From assembly GCA_025351615.1 (NCBI GenBank), contig JANXVP010000455.1:1-7573 (forward strand): a stretch of 7,573 bases of DNA, read 5' to 3'. How positions within the stretch are numbered: the first letter of the stretch is position 1; each line of letters opens with the position of its first letter. Source of the DNA: Ramlibacter sp. GTDB taxonomy: Bacteria > Pseudomonadota > Gammaproteobacteria > Burkholderiales > Burkholderiaceae_C. Shown piece after piece: positions 1-6,522 of the stretch. The position numbers and the translations under genes were made by a program. The notes under the pieces are model-generated. The model was not told the DNA's origin and made no database searches. It saw only the letters and a list, made by a program, of their open reading frames with translations.

Positions 1-1657
1 TGCTGTGATCCGCCGCAACCTCGGCTCGAAACTGATCGAGATGGTCTTCACGAGCGAAGCCGAGAAGGCGGCGAGCGGCAAGCTCGTCAAGACCGTGGAT
101 GTGCCGCTCGAGCAGCGCAACCGGTATTCGCTCGCCGATGCGGAAGTCGAGCAGCTTGCCCGTTATGCGCTGATCATCGAGAAGCACTATGGCAGGCCGA
201 TGGACATCGAGTGGGGCAAGGACGGCAGCGACGGCCAGATCTACATCCTGCAGGCCCGGCCCGAAACCGTGAAGAGCCAGCAAAAGGGCAAGGCCGAACT
301 TCGCTACAAGCTCAAGGGCAAGGGCATCGTGCTGGCCGAGGGCCGCGCCATCGGCCAGAAGATCGGCACCGGCCCGGTCCGGCTGGTCCACAGCCTGGGC
401 GAAATGGACAAGGTCCAGGCCGGCGACATCCTGGTGACCGACATGACCGATCCCAACTGGGAGCCGGTGATGAAGCGGGCCAGCGCGATCGTCACCAACC
501 GTGGCGGGCGCACCTGCCACGCCGCGATCATCGCGCGCGAGCTGGGCATCCCGGCTGTCGTCGGCTGCGGCAACGCCACCGACCTGCTCAAGGAGGGCAC
601 TCTGGTGACGGTGAGCTGCGCCGAGGGCGACACCGGCTTCATCTATGACGGATTGCTGGAGACCGAGGTCAGCGAAGTGCAGCGCGGCGAGATGCCGCCG
701 ATCAAGACCAAGATCACGATGAACATCGGCAATCCGCAGCTGGCGTTCGACTTCTGCCAGCTGCCCAACCACGGCGTCGGCCTGGCGCGGCTCGAGTTCA
801 TCATCAACAACAACATCGGCGTCCACCCGAAGGCCGTGCTCGACTACCCGAACGTCGACGCCGACCTGAAGAAAGCGGTGGAGTCGGTGGCGCGCGGTCA
901 TGCTTCGCCCAGGGCCTTTTACGTCGACAAGGTCGCCGAGGGCGTGGCGACCATCGCCGCTGCATTCTGGCCGAAACCGGTGATCGTGCGGCTGTCGGAT
1001 TTCAAGTCCAACGAATACCGCAAACTGATCGGCGGCTCGCGCTACGAGCCCGAGGAAGAAAATCCGATGCTGGGTTTTCGCGGTGCGTCGCGCTACATCA
1101 GTGCCGACTTCCGGGAAGCGTTTGCGATGGAATGCGAAGCGATCCGCCGCGTGCGCGACGAGATGGGTCTGGTCAACGTCCAGGTGATGGTGCCCTTCGT
1201 TCGCACGCTGGGTCAGGCCGACCGGGTGACGCAGCTGCTGGCGCAGCAAGGGCTCAAACGTGGTCAGGGCGACGGCGCCATACCGGGCAGCGAGCTGAAG
1301 ATCATCATGATGTGCGAAGTGCCGAGCAACGCCATCCTGGCCGATGAATTCCTCGAGTATTTCGACGGCTTCTCGATCGGCTCGAACGACCTGACCCAGC
1401 TCACGCTCGGCCTGGACCGCGACTCGGGCCTGGAGCTGCTTGCCGCCGACTTCGACGAGCGGGACCCAGCCGTCAAGGCCATGCTCTCGCGCGCCATCAA
1501 GGCCTGCACCAGCAAAGGCAAGTACGTCGGCATCTGCGGCCAGGGGCCGAGCGACCATCCGGATTTCGCGCAGTGGCTGGTGGACCAGGGCATCGAATCG
1601 ATTTCGCTGAACCCCGACAGCGTGATCGCCACCTGGAAGCAGCTCGCCGGCGGCTGA
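1..1657 (+). CDS. ppsA: Phosphoenolpyruvate synthase (pyruvate, water dikinase), 3' part
   Basis: This cytoplasmic enzyme converts pyruvate, ATP and water to PEP, AMP and phosphate, the entry step of gluconeogenesis from three-carbon acids. The window opens inside the gene: codons run in phase from base 2 with no start, and about 551 residues remain of a family length near 790, so roughly 240 N-terminal residues are missing. Counting from the GTG codon at base 5, the end of the ATP-grasp domain shows QARPETV at 83-89. The swivelling phosphohistidine domain follows, with [15 protein letters not shown] and the phosphorylated His at 172 (bases 518-520). The C-terminal PEP/pyruvate barrel has [24 protein letters not shown] and GSNDLTQ (metal and substrate ligands) and the catalytic Cys at 511 in [10 protein letters not shown] (bases 1535-1537). 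All key residues visible are intact. Similarity to E. coli PpsA, as I recall it, is close end to end. Pyruvate phosphate dikinase is unlikely because the motifs are PpsA-type. Confidence 0.97.
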   Translation, partial: AVIRRNLGSKLIEMVFTSEAEKAASGKLVKTVDVPLEQRNRYSLADAEVEQLARYALIIEKHYGRPMDIEWGKDGSDGQIYILQARPETVKSQQKGKAELRYKLKGKGIVLAEGRAIGQKIGTGPVRLVHSLGEMDKVQAGDILVTDMTDPNWEPVMKRASAIVTNRGGRTCHAAIIARELGIPAVVGCGNATDLLKEGTLVTVSCAEGDTGFIYDGLLETEVSEVQRGEMPPIKTKITMNIGNPQLAFDFCQLPNHGVGLARLEFIINNNIGVHPKAVLDYPNVDADLKKAVESVARGHASPRAFYVDKVAEGVATIAAAFWPKPVIVRLSDFKSNEYRKLIGGSRYEPEEENPMLGFRGASRYISADFREAFAMECEAIRRVRDEMGLVNVQVMVPFVRTLGQADRVTQLLAQQGLKRGQGDGAIPGSELKIIMMCEVPSNAILADEFLEYFDGFSIGSNDLTQLTLGLDRDSGLELLAADFDERDPAVKAMLSRAIKACTSKGKYVGICGQGPSDHPDFAQWLVDQGIESISLNPDSVIATWKQLAGG

Positions 1658-1695
1658 CCGGCATCCCTGCAGCGTTCAGGCAAACCCCTAGCGAA

Positions 1696-1723
1696 GCCGC
1701 GCGGCGGCGGGCGATGATCGCCC
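1696..1723. repeat. Two adjacent palindromes before the symporter genes
   Basis: GCCGCGCGGC (1696-1705) is a perfect 10-base palindrome. GGGCGATGATCGCCC (1709-1723) is a perfect 15-base palindrome around one central base, and it ends one base before the ATG at 1725. In RNA the second would fold as a short GC-rich hairpin exactly where a Shine-Dalgarno sequence should be, and no purine-rich site is visible there. It could be an operator, a translation-limiting hairpin, or chance in GC-rich DNA. There is no T-run, so it is not an intrinsic terminator for ppsA. Confidence 0.4.
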
Positions 1724-1724
1724 C

Positions 1725-1994
1725 ATGGTCGAGACCCAGGCACAGGAAAAGCACGATCCGCGGGTCCTCGCGCTGAAGGCCGGCCTGCTGGCTGTGTGGG
1801 CTGCCATCAGCTTCGGCTGCTGCTTTTTTGCGCGCGAGCTCTCGTTCATGGTGGCGGGCTGGCCCTTCAGCTACTGGATGGCGGCGCAGGGGGCGGTGCT
1901 GGGCTTCATCGCGATCGTGGTGGTCTATGCGACGGTGATGCGCAGACTGGCGCCGGAGGACTCGCTGGAATCGCGGGATGCACCGGATGCGTGA
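1725..1994 (+). CDS. Sodium/solute symporter small subunit (DUF4212 / TIGR03647 type)
   Basis: This 89-residue inner-membrane protein has a short polar N terminus, a first membrane segment at about 16-35, a conserved stretch FARELSF...GWPFSYWMAAQG at 35-56, and a second segment at about 47-70, ending in a charged tail. This matches the small subunit that accompanies VC_2705-type sodium/solute symporters, as I recall the family. Its exact role in transport is not established; it is presumed to be an accessory subunit of the large protein encoded next. The ATG at 1725 is the only plausible start, because an in-frame TAG lies at 1689-1691 with no other start codon between. No clear Shine-Dalgarno precedes it; a palindrome occupies that position. 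The 3' end overlaps the large-subunit gene by 17 bases, which suggests coupled translation. Confidence 0.88.
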   Translation: MVETQAQEKHDPRVLALKAGLLAVWAAISFGCCFFARELSFMVAGWPFSYWMAAQGAVLGFIAIVVVYATVMRRLAPEDSLESRDAPDA

Positions 1995-4038
1995 CCCGGC
2001 GCAATACGCGGCCTACAACAGACGGCTCTATCGCATCCTGGCCAGCTACACCGCAGGGCTGCTCGCATTCCTGGTGTTGCTGGCCTGGGCCGAGCAGCAG
2101 GGCCTGCCCCGCTACTGGCTCGGGCCGATCTTCATGTTCTCCACCGTGATGGTGTACGCCGGGATCGGAATTTACGGTCGCACGACCGATCCCGAGGAGT
2201 ACTACGTCGCGGGTCGCCGGATTCCACCGATGTTCAACGGCATGGCCGCGGCGGCCGACTGGATGAGCGCCGCCTCCTTCATCAGCCTGGCCGGCGGGCT
2301 GTACCTGCAGGGATTCGGCGGCACGGACGCGCAGCCCGGCGGCCTGGCCTATGTGCTGGGCTGGACCGGCGGCTTCTGCCTGGTCGCGCTGCTGATCGCG
2401 CCGCACCTGCGCAAGCTCAATCTGTACACCGTGCCCGATTACTTCAGCGTGCGCTTCGGTGGGCGCTGGCCACGGGTGATCGCCGCGTTCTCCGCAGTCG
2501 TGTGTTCGTTCACCTATGTGGTGGCGCAGATCTACGGCATCGGCCTGATCGCATCCCGGCTGACCGGTGTGCAGTTCGAGATCGGCATCCTGCTGGGTCT
2601 GGGCGGCGTCCTGCTTTGCTCCTTCCTCGGTGGCATGAAGGCGATCACCTGGACCCAGGTGGCGCAGTACGTCATCCTGTTGCTGGCCTTCCTGATTCCG
2701 GTGTCCTGGCTGGCCTGGAAGCAGCTTGGCAATCCGTCAGCCCCGCTGGTGTACGGGACCCAGTTGCAGAAGATCGCGCAGCTGGAGCGAAAACTCGCGG
2801 ACGATCCCGCGGAAAAAGAGGTGGCGGCGATTTTCCTGCAGCGTGCCCACGCGTACGAGGCAAGGCTGCAGGACATCGAGGGCTCGCTGCAGCGCGAGCG
2901 CGCCGCGGCCCAGGCGCGCATCCGCAAGCTGAAGGCGCAGGGAGCCGACTCGGCGCTGGTGGTGCAGGCGAATCGCGAGTTGTCTGCCTTGCCCCGGGAT
3001 GTCGCGACGGCGCGGGAACGCTGGACCCGCGCGATGCAGGAAAGCTACGAACGCTCCAGGCCGCTCGGCGGCCTGCCGCCGCACGCCCAGGCCTTTGCCG
3101 GCGACCCCGACGGGACGCCGGCCCAGCAGGAAGCCTTTCGCAACGCGCGCCGCAATTTCCTGGCGCTGATGTTCTGCCTGATGGTCGGAACCGCGGGGCT
3201 GCCGCACCTGCTGACCCGTTACTACACGACGCCGACGGTGGCCGGCGCACGATCGTCGGTGGCGTGGTCGCTGTTCTTCATTTCCCTGGTGTACCTGAGC
3301 GCGCCGGCGCTGGCCGTGCTGGTGAAGTTTGAGGTGATGCAAAACCTGGTGGGGACCAGCTTCGATGCGCTGCCGGCGTGGATCGCGCAGTGGGCCAAGG
3401 TCGACGCCTCGCTGATCTCGGTCGCCGACGTCAATGGCGACCGGATCCTGCAGCTGGGAGAAATCCACCTGGGCGCCGACATGATCATGCTTGCGACGCC
3501 CGAACTCGGCGGCTTGCCGTATGTCGTTTCCGGGCTGGTCGCAGCCGGGGGACTGGCGGCGGCGCTGTCGACCGCCGACGGCCTGCTGCTGACGATCAGC
3601 AATGCGCTGGTGCGCGACGTGTATTGCCACGAGATCAACCACCATGTGACGGCGGAGCAGCGGGTGATCCTGTCCAAGTTCACGCTGATGGCAGTCGCGC
3701 TGGTGGCCGCGCTGGTGGCATCCTTCAAACCGGCTGAAATCCTGCCCCTGGTCTCCGCCTCGTTTTCGCTGGCTGCGTCGGCCTTCGTGCCGGTGATGGT
3801 GCTGGGAATCTTCTGGGCCGGGACATCGCGGACCGGCGCCATCGCCGGGATGCTCAGCGGCCTTGGCGTGACGGTTTACTACATGCTGGTGAACGCGCCG
3901 GCGTTCCGGGCACTGGTCGGCCTGCCTGCGGGGAGCGATTTGTGGTTCGCGATCCAGCCGATCTCGGCGGGCGTGTTTGGGGTGCCGGCGGGGTTCGCGA
4001 CCGCCCTTGCCGTCAGTCTCCTGGACCGCCGGCACTAG
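1978..4038 (+). CDS. Sodium/solute symporter large subunit (SSS family, VC_2705 / TIGR03648 type)
   Basis: This is a 686-residue inner-membrane transporter of the solute:sodium symporter family (TC 2.A.21), related to the acetate permease ActP. Hydrophobic segments suggest about 13-14 membrane helices. Family motifs include EEYYVAGRRIPP (73-84), AADWMSAASF (92-101), LNLYTVPDYFSVRFG (147-161), GTAGLPHLLTRYYTTP (404-419) and LAAALSTADGLLLTISNAL in the core of the second half. The substrate is unknown; a short carboxylate such as acetate is a guess from ActP similarity. Two additions stand out. One is a charged, mostly helical insert at about 250-390, between hydrophobic segments, with coiled-coil character at about 262-360. 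The other is an EF-hand-like loop at 484-495. ActP is about 550 residues, so the insert accounts for the extra length. I recall similar inserts in other betaproteobacterial members. ATG 1978 is used here; ATG 1987 is equally possible and would shorten the protein by three residues. Confidence 0.92.
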   Translation: MHRMRDPAQYAAYNRRLYRILASYTAGLLAFLVLLAWAEQQGLPRYWLGPIFMFSTVMVYAGIGIYGRTTDPEEYYVAGRRIPPMFNGMAAAADWMSAASFISLAGGLYLQGFGGTDAQPGGLAYVLGWTGGFCLVALLIAPHLRKLNLYTVPDYFSVRFGGRWPRVIAAFSAVVCSFTYVVAQIYGIGLIASRLTGVQFEIGILLGLGGVLLCSFLGGMKAITWTQVAQYVILLLAFLIPVSWLAWKQLGNPSAPLVYGTQLQKIAQLERKLADDPAEKEVAAIFLQRAHAYEARLQDIEGSLQRERAAAQARIRKLKAQGADSALVVQANRELSALPRDVATARERWTRAMQESYERSRPLGGLPPHAQAFAGDPDGTPAQQEAFRNARRNFLALMFCLMVGTAGLPHLLTRYYTTPTVAGARSSVAWSLFFISLVYLSAPALAVLVKFEVMQNLVGTSFDALPAWIAQWAKVDASLISVADVNGDRILQLGEIHLGADMIMLATPELGGLPYVVSGLVAAGGLAAALSTADGLLLTISNALVRDVYCHEINHHVTAEQRVILSKFTLMAVALVAALVASFKPAEILPLVSASFSLAASAFVPVMVLGIFWAGTSRTGAIAGMLSGLGVTVYYMLVNAPAFRALVGLPAGSDLWFAIQPISAGVFGVPAGFATALAVSLLDRRH

Positions 4039-4106
4039 GGGTTAGCCCTTGCGGCTGTGTCAGCGTATTGTCAGACGCGCTACCAACACTGCCGTACCGA
4101 TCACAC

Positions 4107-4112
4107 AGGAGA
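4107..4112 (+). promoter_or_regulatory. Ribosome binding site that decides the MHS transporter start
   Basis: AGGAGA lies four bases upstream of the ATG at 4117. The reading frame stays open up to a GTG at 4057, but that codon has no such site and would add 20 polar residues, absent from the family, before the conserved N terminus. The start at 4117 is therefore preferred. Confidence 0.85.
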
Positions 4113-4116
4113 CACC

Positions 4117-5793
4117 ATGGCGATTGCAGAAGCTTCCAGGCCGATGACGAGTGCGGAACGAAAAGTCATTTTCGCGTCGTCGCTCGGCACCGTGTTCGAG
4201 TGGTACGACTTCTATCTTTACGGTTCGCTGGCGCCCATCATCGCGCGCCAGTTCTTTTCGGGCCTGGACCCGACATCCGGCTACATCTTCGCGCTGCTGG
4301 CTTTCGCCGCCGGTTTCCTGGTGCGTCCGTTCGGCGCGATCTTCTTCGGCCGCCTGGGCGACATGATCGGGCGCAAGTACACCTTCCTGGTGACGATCCT
4401 GATCATGGGTGCGTCGACCTTCATCGTCGGCCTGCTTCCCAGCTATGCCTCGATCGGCATGGCGGCTCCGGTGATCCTGATCGCGCTGCGGCTGCTGCAG
4501 GGCCTGGCGCTGGGTGGCGAATACGGTGGCGCCGCGACCTATGTCGCCGAGCACGCGCCGCATGGCAAGCGAGGCGCTTACACCTCGTGGATCCAGACTA
4601 CCGCGACGCTGGGCCTGTTCCTGTCGCTGCTGGTGATCCTGGGCGTGCGCAGCTGGATCGGCGAGAAGGACTTTCTGGATTGGGGCTGGCGGATTCCGTT
4701 TCTGGTGTCCATCCTGCTGCTCGGCGTCTCGGTGTGGATCCGGCTCAGCCTGAGCGAGTCGCCGGCGTTCCAGAAGATGAAGGCCGAGGGCAAGACATCG
4801 AAGGCGCCGCTGGCGGAATCGTTCGGGGAGTGGAAGAACCTGAAGATCGTGATCCTGGCCCTGCTCGGCCTGACGGCGGGACAGGCCGTGGTCTGGTACA
4901 CGGGACAGTTCTACGCGCTGTTTTTCATGACGACGATTGCCAAGGTCGACAGCACGACGGCCAACCTGTTCATCGCGGCCTCGCTGTTGATCGGAACGCC
5001 GTTCTTCGTCATCTTTGGTGCCTTGTCGGACCGGATCGGCCGCAAACCGATCATCATGGCCGGTTGCCTGATCGCGGCGCTGACGTACTTCACGGTGTTC
5101 CCGATGCTGCTGCAGTATGCCAACCCCGCCCTGGTCGACGCCCAGCAAAAGAGCAAGGTCACCGTCACGGCCGACCCGGCGCAGTGTTCGTTCCAGGGCA
5201 GCCCGATCGCGCGCGAAATCGACTTCCTTACCTCGTGCGACATCGCCAAGCGAACGCTGACGCAGTCCTACATCCCGTACGAGAACAAGGCCGGTGCACC
5301 GGGCTCGGGGGCCATCATCTCGCTCGGCGACAAGACCTTCGCAGCGCCGACCGCGACGCTGAACGAGCAGCGCAACGGCTTCTCGGCCGATAGCACCAAG
5401 GCCATCGGCGACTTCCGCAAGGGACTGACCGATTCGGCCAAGGCCGCCGGGCTCACCGCGGCCGCCGATCCGGCCAAGATGAACAAGCCGATGGTGCTGC
5501 TGATCCTGGTGTTCCTGGTGATCCTGGTGACCATGGTGTACGGGCCGATCGCGGCGATGCTGGTGGAGTTGTTCCCCACCCGGATCCGCTACACGTCGAT
5601 GAGCCTGCCGTACCACATCGGCAACGGCTGGTTCGGGGGCTTGCTCCCCACCACCGCCTTCGCCATGGTGGCCGCGACCGGAGACATCTACTACGGCCTT
5701 TGGTATCCGGTGATCGTGGCTGCCGGCACTTTCGTCATCGGGATGCTGTTCATTCGCGAGACCAAGGACGTCGACATCTACGCGCACGATTAG
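4117..5793 (+). CDS. MFS transporter, metabolite:H+ symporter (MHS) family
   Basis: This 558-residue inner-membrane protein is predicted to couple uptake of a small metabolite to protons. FEWYDFYLYG at 27-36 is typical of the MHS branch (relatives YhjE, ShiA, KgtP, ProP). The MFS loop motif occurs in both halves, as GRLGDMIGRK (78-87) and GALSDRIGR (301-309). LLQGLALGGEYGGAATYVAEHAP marks helices 4-5. A loop of about 120 residues (about 333-456) separates the helix ending in FPMLLQ from the next one (PMVLLILVFLVILV). By standard MFS topology this is loop 9-10 on the periplasmic side. It contains Cys357 and Cys374. Classic MHS proteins are about 430-450 residues; I recall a longer subfamily of about 550 with this loop in many proteobacteria. 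The substrate cannot be read from the sequence; an organic acid is a reasonable guess given ppsA and the symporter upstream. It may share a transcript with the symporter, since no terminator is clear in the 78-base gap. A strong terminator follows. Confidence 0.93.
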   Translation: MAIAEASRPMTSAERKVIFASSLGTVFEWYDFYLYGSLAPIIARQFFSGLDPTSGYIFALLAFAAGFLVRPFGAIFFGRLGDMIGRKYTFLVTILIMGASTFIVGLLPSYASIGMAAPVILIALRLLQGLALGGEYGGAATYVAEHAPHGKRGAYTSWIQTTATLGLFLSLLVILGVRSWIGEKDFLDWGWRIPFLVSILLLGVSVWIRLSLSESPAFQKMKAEGKTSKAPLAESFGEWKNLKIVILALLGLTAGQAVVWYTGQFYALFFMTTIAKVDSTTANLFIAASLLIGTPFFVIFGALSDRIGRKPIIMAGCLIAALTYFTVFPMLLQYANPALVDAQQKSKVTVTADPAQCSFQGSPIAREIDFLTSCDIAKRTLTQSYIPYENKAGAPGSGAIISLGDKTFAAPTATLNEQRNGFSADSTKAIGDFRKGLTDSAKAAGLTAAADPAKMNKPMVLLILVFLVILVTMVYGPIAAMLVELFPTRIRYTSMSLPYHIGNGWFGGLLPTTAFAMVAATGDIYYGLWYPVIVAAGTFVIGMLFIRETKDVDIYAHD

Positions 5794-5816
5794 CCGCAGC
5801 GGCGGCGCCGTCCATC

Positions 5817-5841
5817 AGGCCCGCTTCGGCGGGCCTTTTTT
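5817..5841 (+). terminator. Rho-independent terminator after the MHS transporter gene
   Basis: AGGCCCGC (5817-5824), a TTCG tetraloop (5825-5828) and GCGGGCCT (5829-5836) form a perfect 8-base-pair GC-rich stem with an extra-stable UUCG loop. Six T residues occupy 5836-5841. The stem begins 24 bases after the transporter stop codon. There is no matching A-run on the 5' side, so it should act on the plus strand only. It separates the uptake genes from the unnamed gene that follows. Confidence 0.93.
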
Positions 5842-5891
5842 ATGCATTTCGGGTTATACGAAGACCCGCCTTACCGGCTGCCGGCTTTCAC

Positions 5892-5915
5892 TCCAGACTG
5901 GAAGCAGGAATCCAG
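5892..5915. repeat. Overlapping inverted repeats TCCAG/CTGGA in the leader of the unnamed gene
   Basis: TCCAG (5892-5896), CTGGA (5898-5902) and TCCAG (5911-5915) are spaced by one and eight bases. The first two form an 11-base palindrome around a single A, too tight to fold in RNA but possible as a protein site. The last two can form a five-pair hairpin that ends just before the ribosome binding site at 5917. The function is unknown and chance is possible. Confidence 0.35.
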
Positions 5916-5916
5916 T

Positions 5917-5921
5917 GGGAG
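5917..5921 (+). promoter_or_regulatory. Ribosome binding site supporting a GTG start at 5929
   Basis: GGGAG is seven bases upstream of the GTG at 5929. The in-frame ATG at 5842 abuts the T-run of the terminator and has no purine-rich site before it, so this site favours the downstream start. Confidence 0.7.
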
Positions 5922-5928
5922 AGCGACC

Positions 5929-6393
5929 GTGATCCTGGTGAAAACAGCGGCCGGCGTGCAGGTGATGAAGGACCGGTCCGTCGCGCTGAGCCCGAGGCAG
6001 CGCTCAGCGTTCATTCTTTTCGATGGCAAGCGCACGCTGGACGCCGTCCTTGCGGCAACCGCGGCAATGGGCGTGACCCGCGCAGACCTCGACCAGCTGC
6101 TCGCATTCGGCCTGCTGGCGGACCCGGCCGAGCGGATGTCCGCTGACACCGTCCCGATGGGGCTGACCGGGTCCCGGCCGCGCACGACACGCCCGGCCCT
6201 GGAGCGTTATGCCGAGGCTTATCCGATCGCCGTCCAGCTCACGTCGGCGGCGGGCTCCCGCGGCTTTCACCTCGGACCCGCTGTGGAGGAAGCCGGTAAC
6301 TACGAGCAGCTGCTCGCACTGGCCCCCATGATCCGCGAGGCGGTCGGGCTTGAAAAATACCTGCCGCTGGCCCTGGCCTTGCACGACGCCTAA
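5929..6393 (+). CDS. Unnamed 154-residue protein, possible winged-helix-like N-terminal half
   Basis: I do not recognise a named family. With the GTG start the protein has 154 residues, no signal peptide and no membrane segment, so it should be cytoplasmic. Residues 17-66 (LSPRQRSAFILFDGKRTL, then LAATAAMGVTRADLDQLLAFGLL) read as helix-helix-helix with the spacing of a winged-helix-like fold. I recall similar LxxxxRxxLxxxDGxR patterns in unnamed betaproteobacterial proteins. Residues 67-91 are Pro/Arg/Ser-rich and probably a linker. Residues 92-154 form a second helical block (ERYAEAYPIAVQLTSAAGSRGF, EEAGNYEQLLALAPMIREAVG, EKYLPLALALHD). It stands alone between the terminator at 5817-5841 and the rpsF promoter. 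I see no convincing promoter of its own. A regulatory or protein-binding role is only a guess. A longer form from ATG 5842 (183 residues) is less likely. Confidence 0.75.
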   Translation: MILVKTAAGVQVMKDRSVALSPRQRSAFILFDGKRTLDAVLAATAAMGVTRADLDQLLAFGLLADPAERMSADTVPMGLTGSRPRTTRPALERYAEAYPIAVQLTSAAGSRGFHLGPAVEEAGNYEQLLALAPMIREAVGLEKYLPLALALHDA

Positions 6394-6398
6394 CCGGG

Positions 6399-6428
6399 CG
6401 GACAGGGAATTCCCCGAAGTGCTATAAT
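6399..6428 (+). promoter_or_regulatory. Sigma-70 type promoter with extended -10, driving rpsF-priB-rpsR-rplI
   Basis: A perfect -10 hexamer TATAAT is at 6423-6428, preceded by TGC at 6420-6422, giving an extended -10 (TGnTATAAT). CGGACA at 6399-6404 matches four of six -35 positions, with an 18-base spacer. Transcription should begin near 6435, giving a leader of about 88 bases. It lies immediately after the stop codon of the unnamed gene and is the strongest promoter-like sequence I see in the window. The spacer contains the perfect palindrome GGGAATTCCC (6405-6414). Confidence 0.8.
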
Positions 6429-6443
6429 TTCTGGCTTTGCCTT

Positions 6444-6499
6444 GCCGCACCGCTTCTAGACGCAGCGGGCGGCTGTCATCCGGTCCGCAGCCCTGCCGC
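6444..6499 (+). promoter_or_regulatory. Structured rpsF leader, candidate S6:S18 autoregulatory element
   Basis: Hairpin A pairs GCCGC (6444-6448) and CCGCT (6450-6454) with AGCGG (6464-6468) and GCGGC (6469-6473), ten pairs with a bulged A at 6449 and a nine-base loop. Hairpin B pairs GGCTG (6471-6475) with CAGCC (6488-6492), and beyond an internal loop GCGG (6465-6468) with CCGC (6496-6499). The two share bases 6465-6473, so they exclude each other. In many bacteria the S6:S18 complex binds a hairpin in the rpsF leader and represses translation. Position and operon fit that, but I did not verify the conserved CCG-box geometry, so the assignment is tentative. Confidence 0.4.
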
Positions 6500-6522
6500 G
6501 GGCCAATCCACAAGGAGAATCA

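Noticed and set aside
2737..4035. A 432-codon open frame on the minus strand opposite the symporter large subunit
   Set aside because: The composition is the same Arg/His/Gln-rich artefact, there is no recognisable domain, and the plus-strand gene is secure.
4037..4051. Possible terminator hairpin (AGGG...CCCT) after the symporter
   Set aside because: There are only four pairs and just two T residues follow, too weak to call a terminator.
4068..4096. Possible promoter with TTGTCA at 4068-4073 before the MHS gene
   Set aside because: No acceptable -10 hexamer occurs 16-18 bases downstream.
4057..4116. Upstream GTG start for the MHS transporter
   Set aside because: It lacks a ribosome binding site and would add 20 polar residues not seen in the family. 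ATG 4117 has AGGAGA four bases upstream.
3942..5393. A long plus-strand frame spanning the end of the symporter and most of the MHS gene
   Set aside because: It overlaps two well-supported genes in another frame, and its product is low-complexity Arg/Gly/Ala-rich.
4060..5787. A 575-codon open frame on the minus strand opposite the MHS transporter
   Set aside because: Its translation is rich in Arg, His, Gln and Asp without motifs or hydrophobic pattern. It is the expected antisense artefact of GC-rich codon use in a real gene.
5888..5916. Resemblance to the remnant of a dispersed palindromic repeat (GGAATCCAG type)
   Set aside because: Only a few bases match, no second copy exists in the window, and a genome-wide count would be needed.
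5842..5928. ATG start at 5842 for the unnamed protein
   Set aside because: The ATG directly follows the terminator T-run, so a transcript starting upstream would mostly end there, and no Shine-Dalgarno precedes it. GTG 5929 has GGGAG seven bases before.
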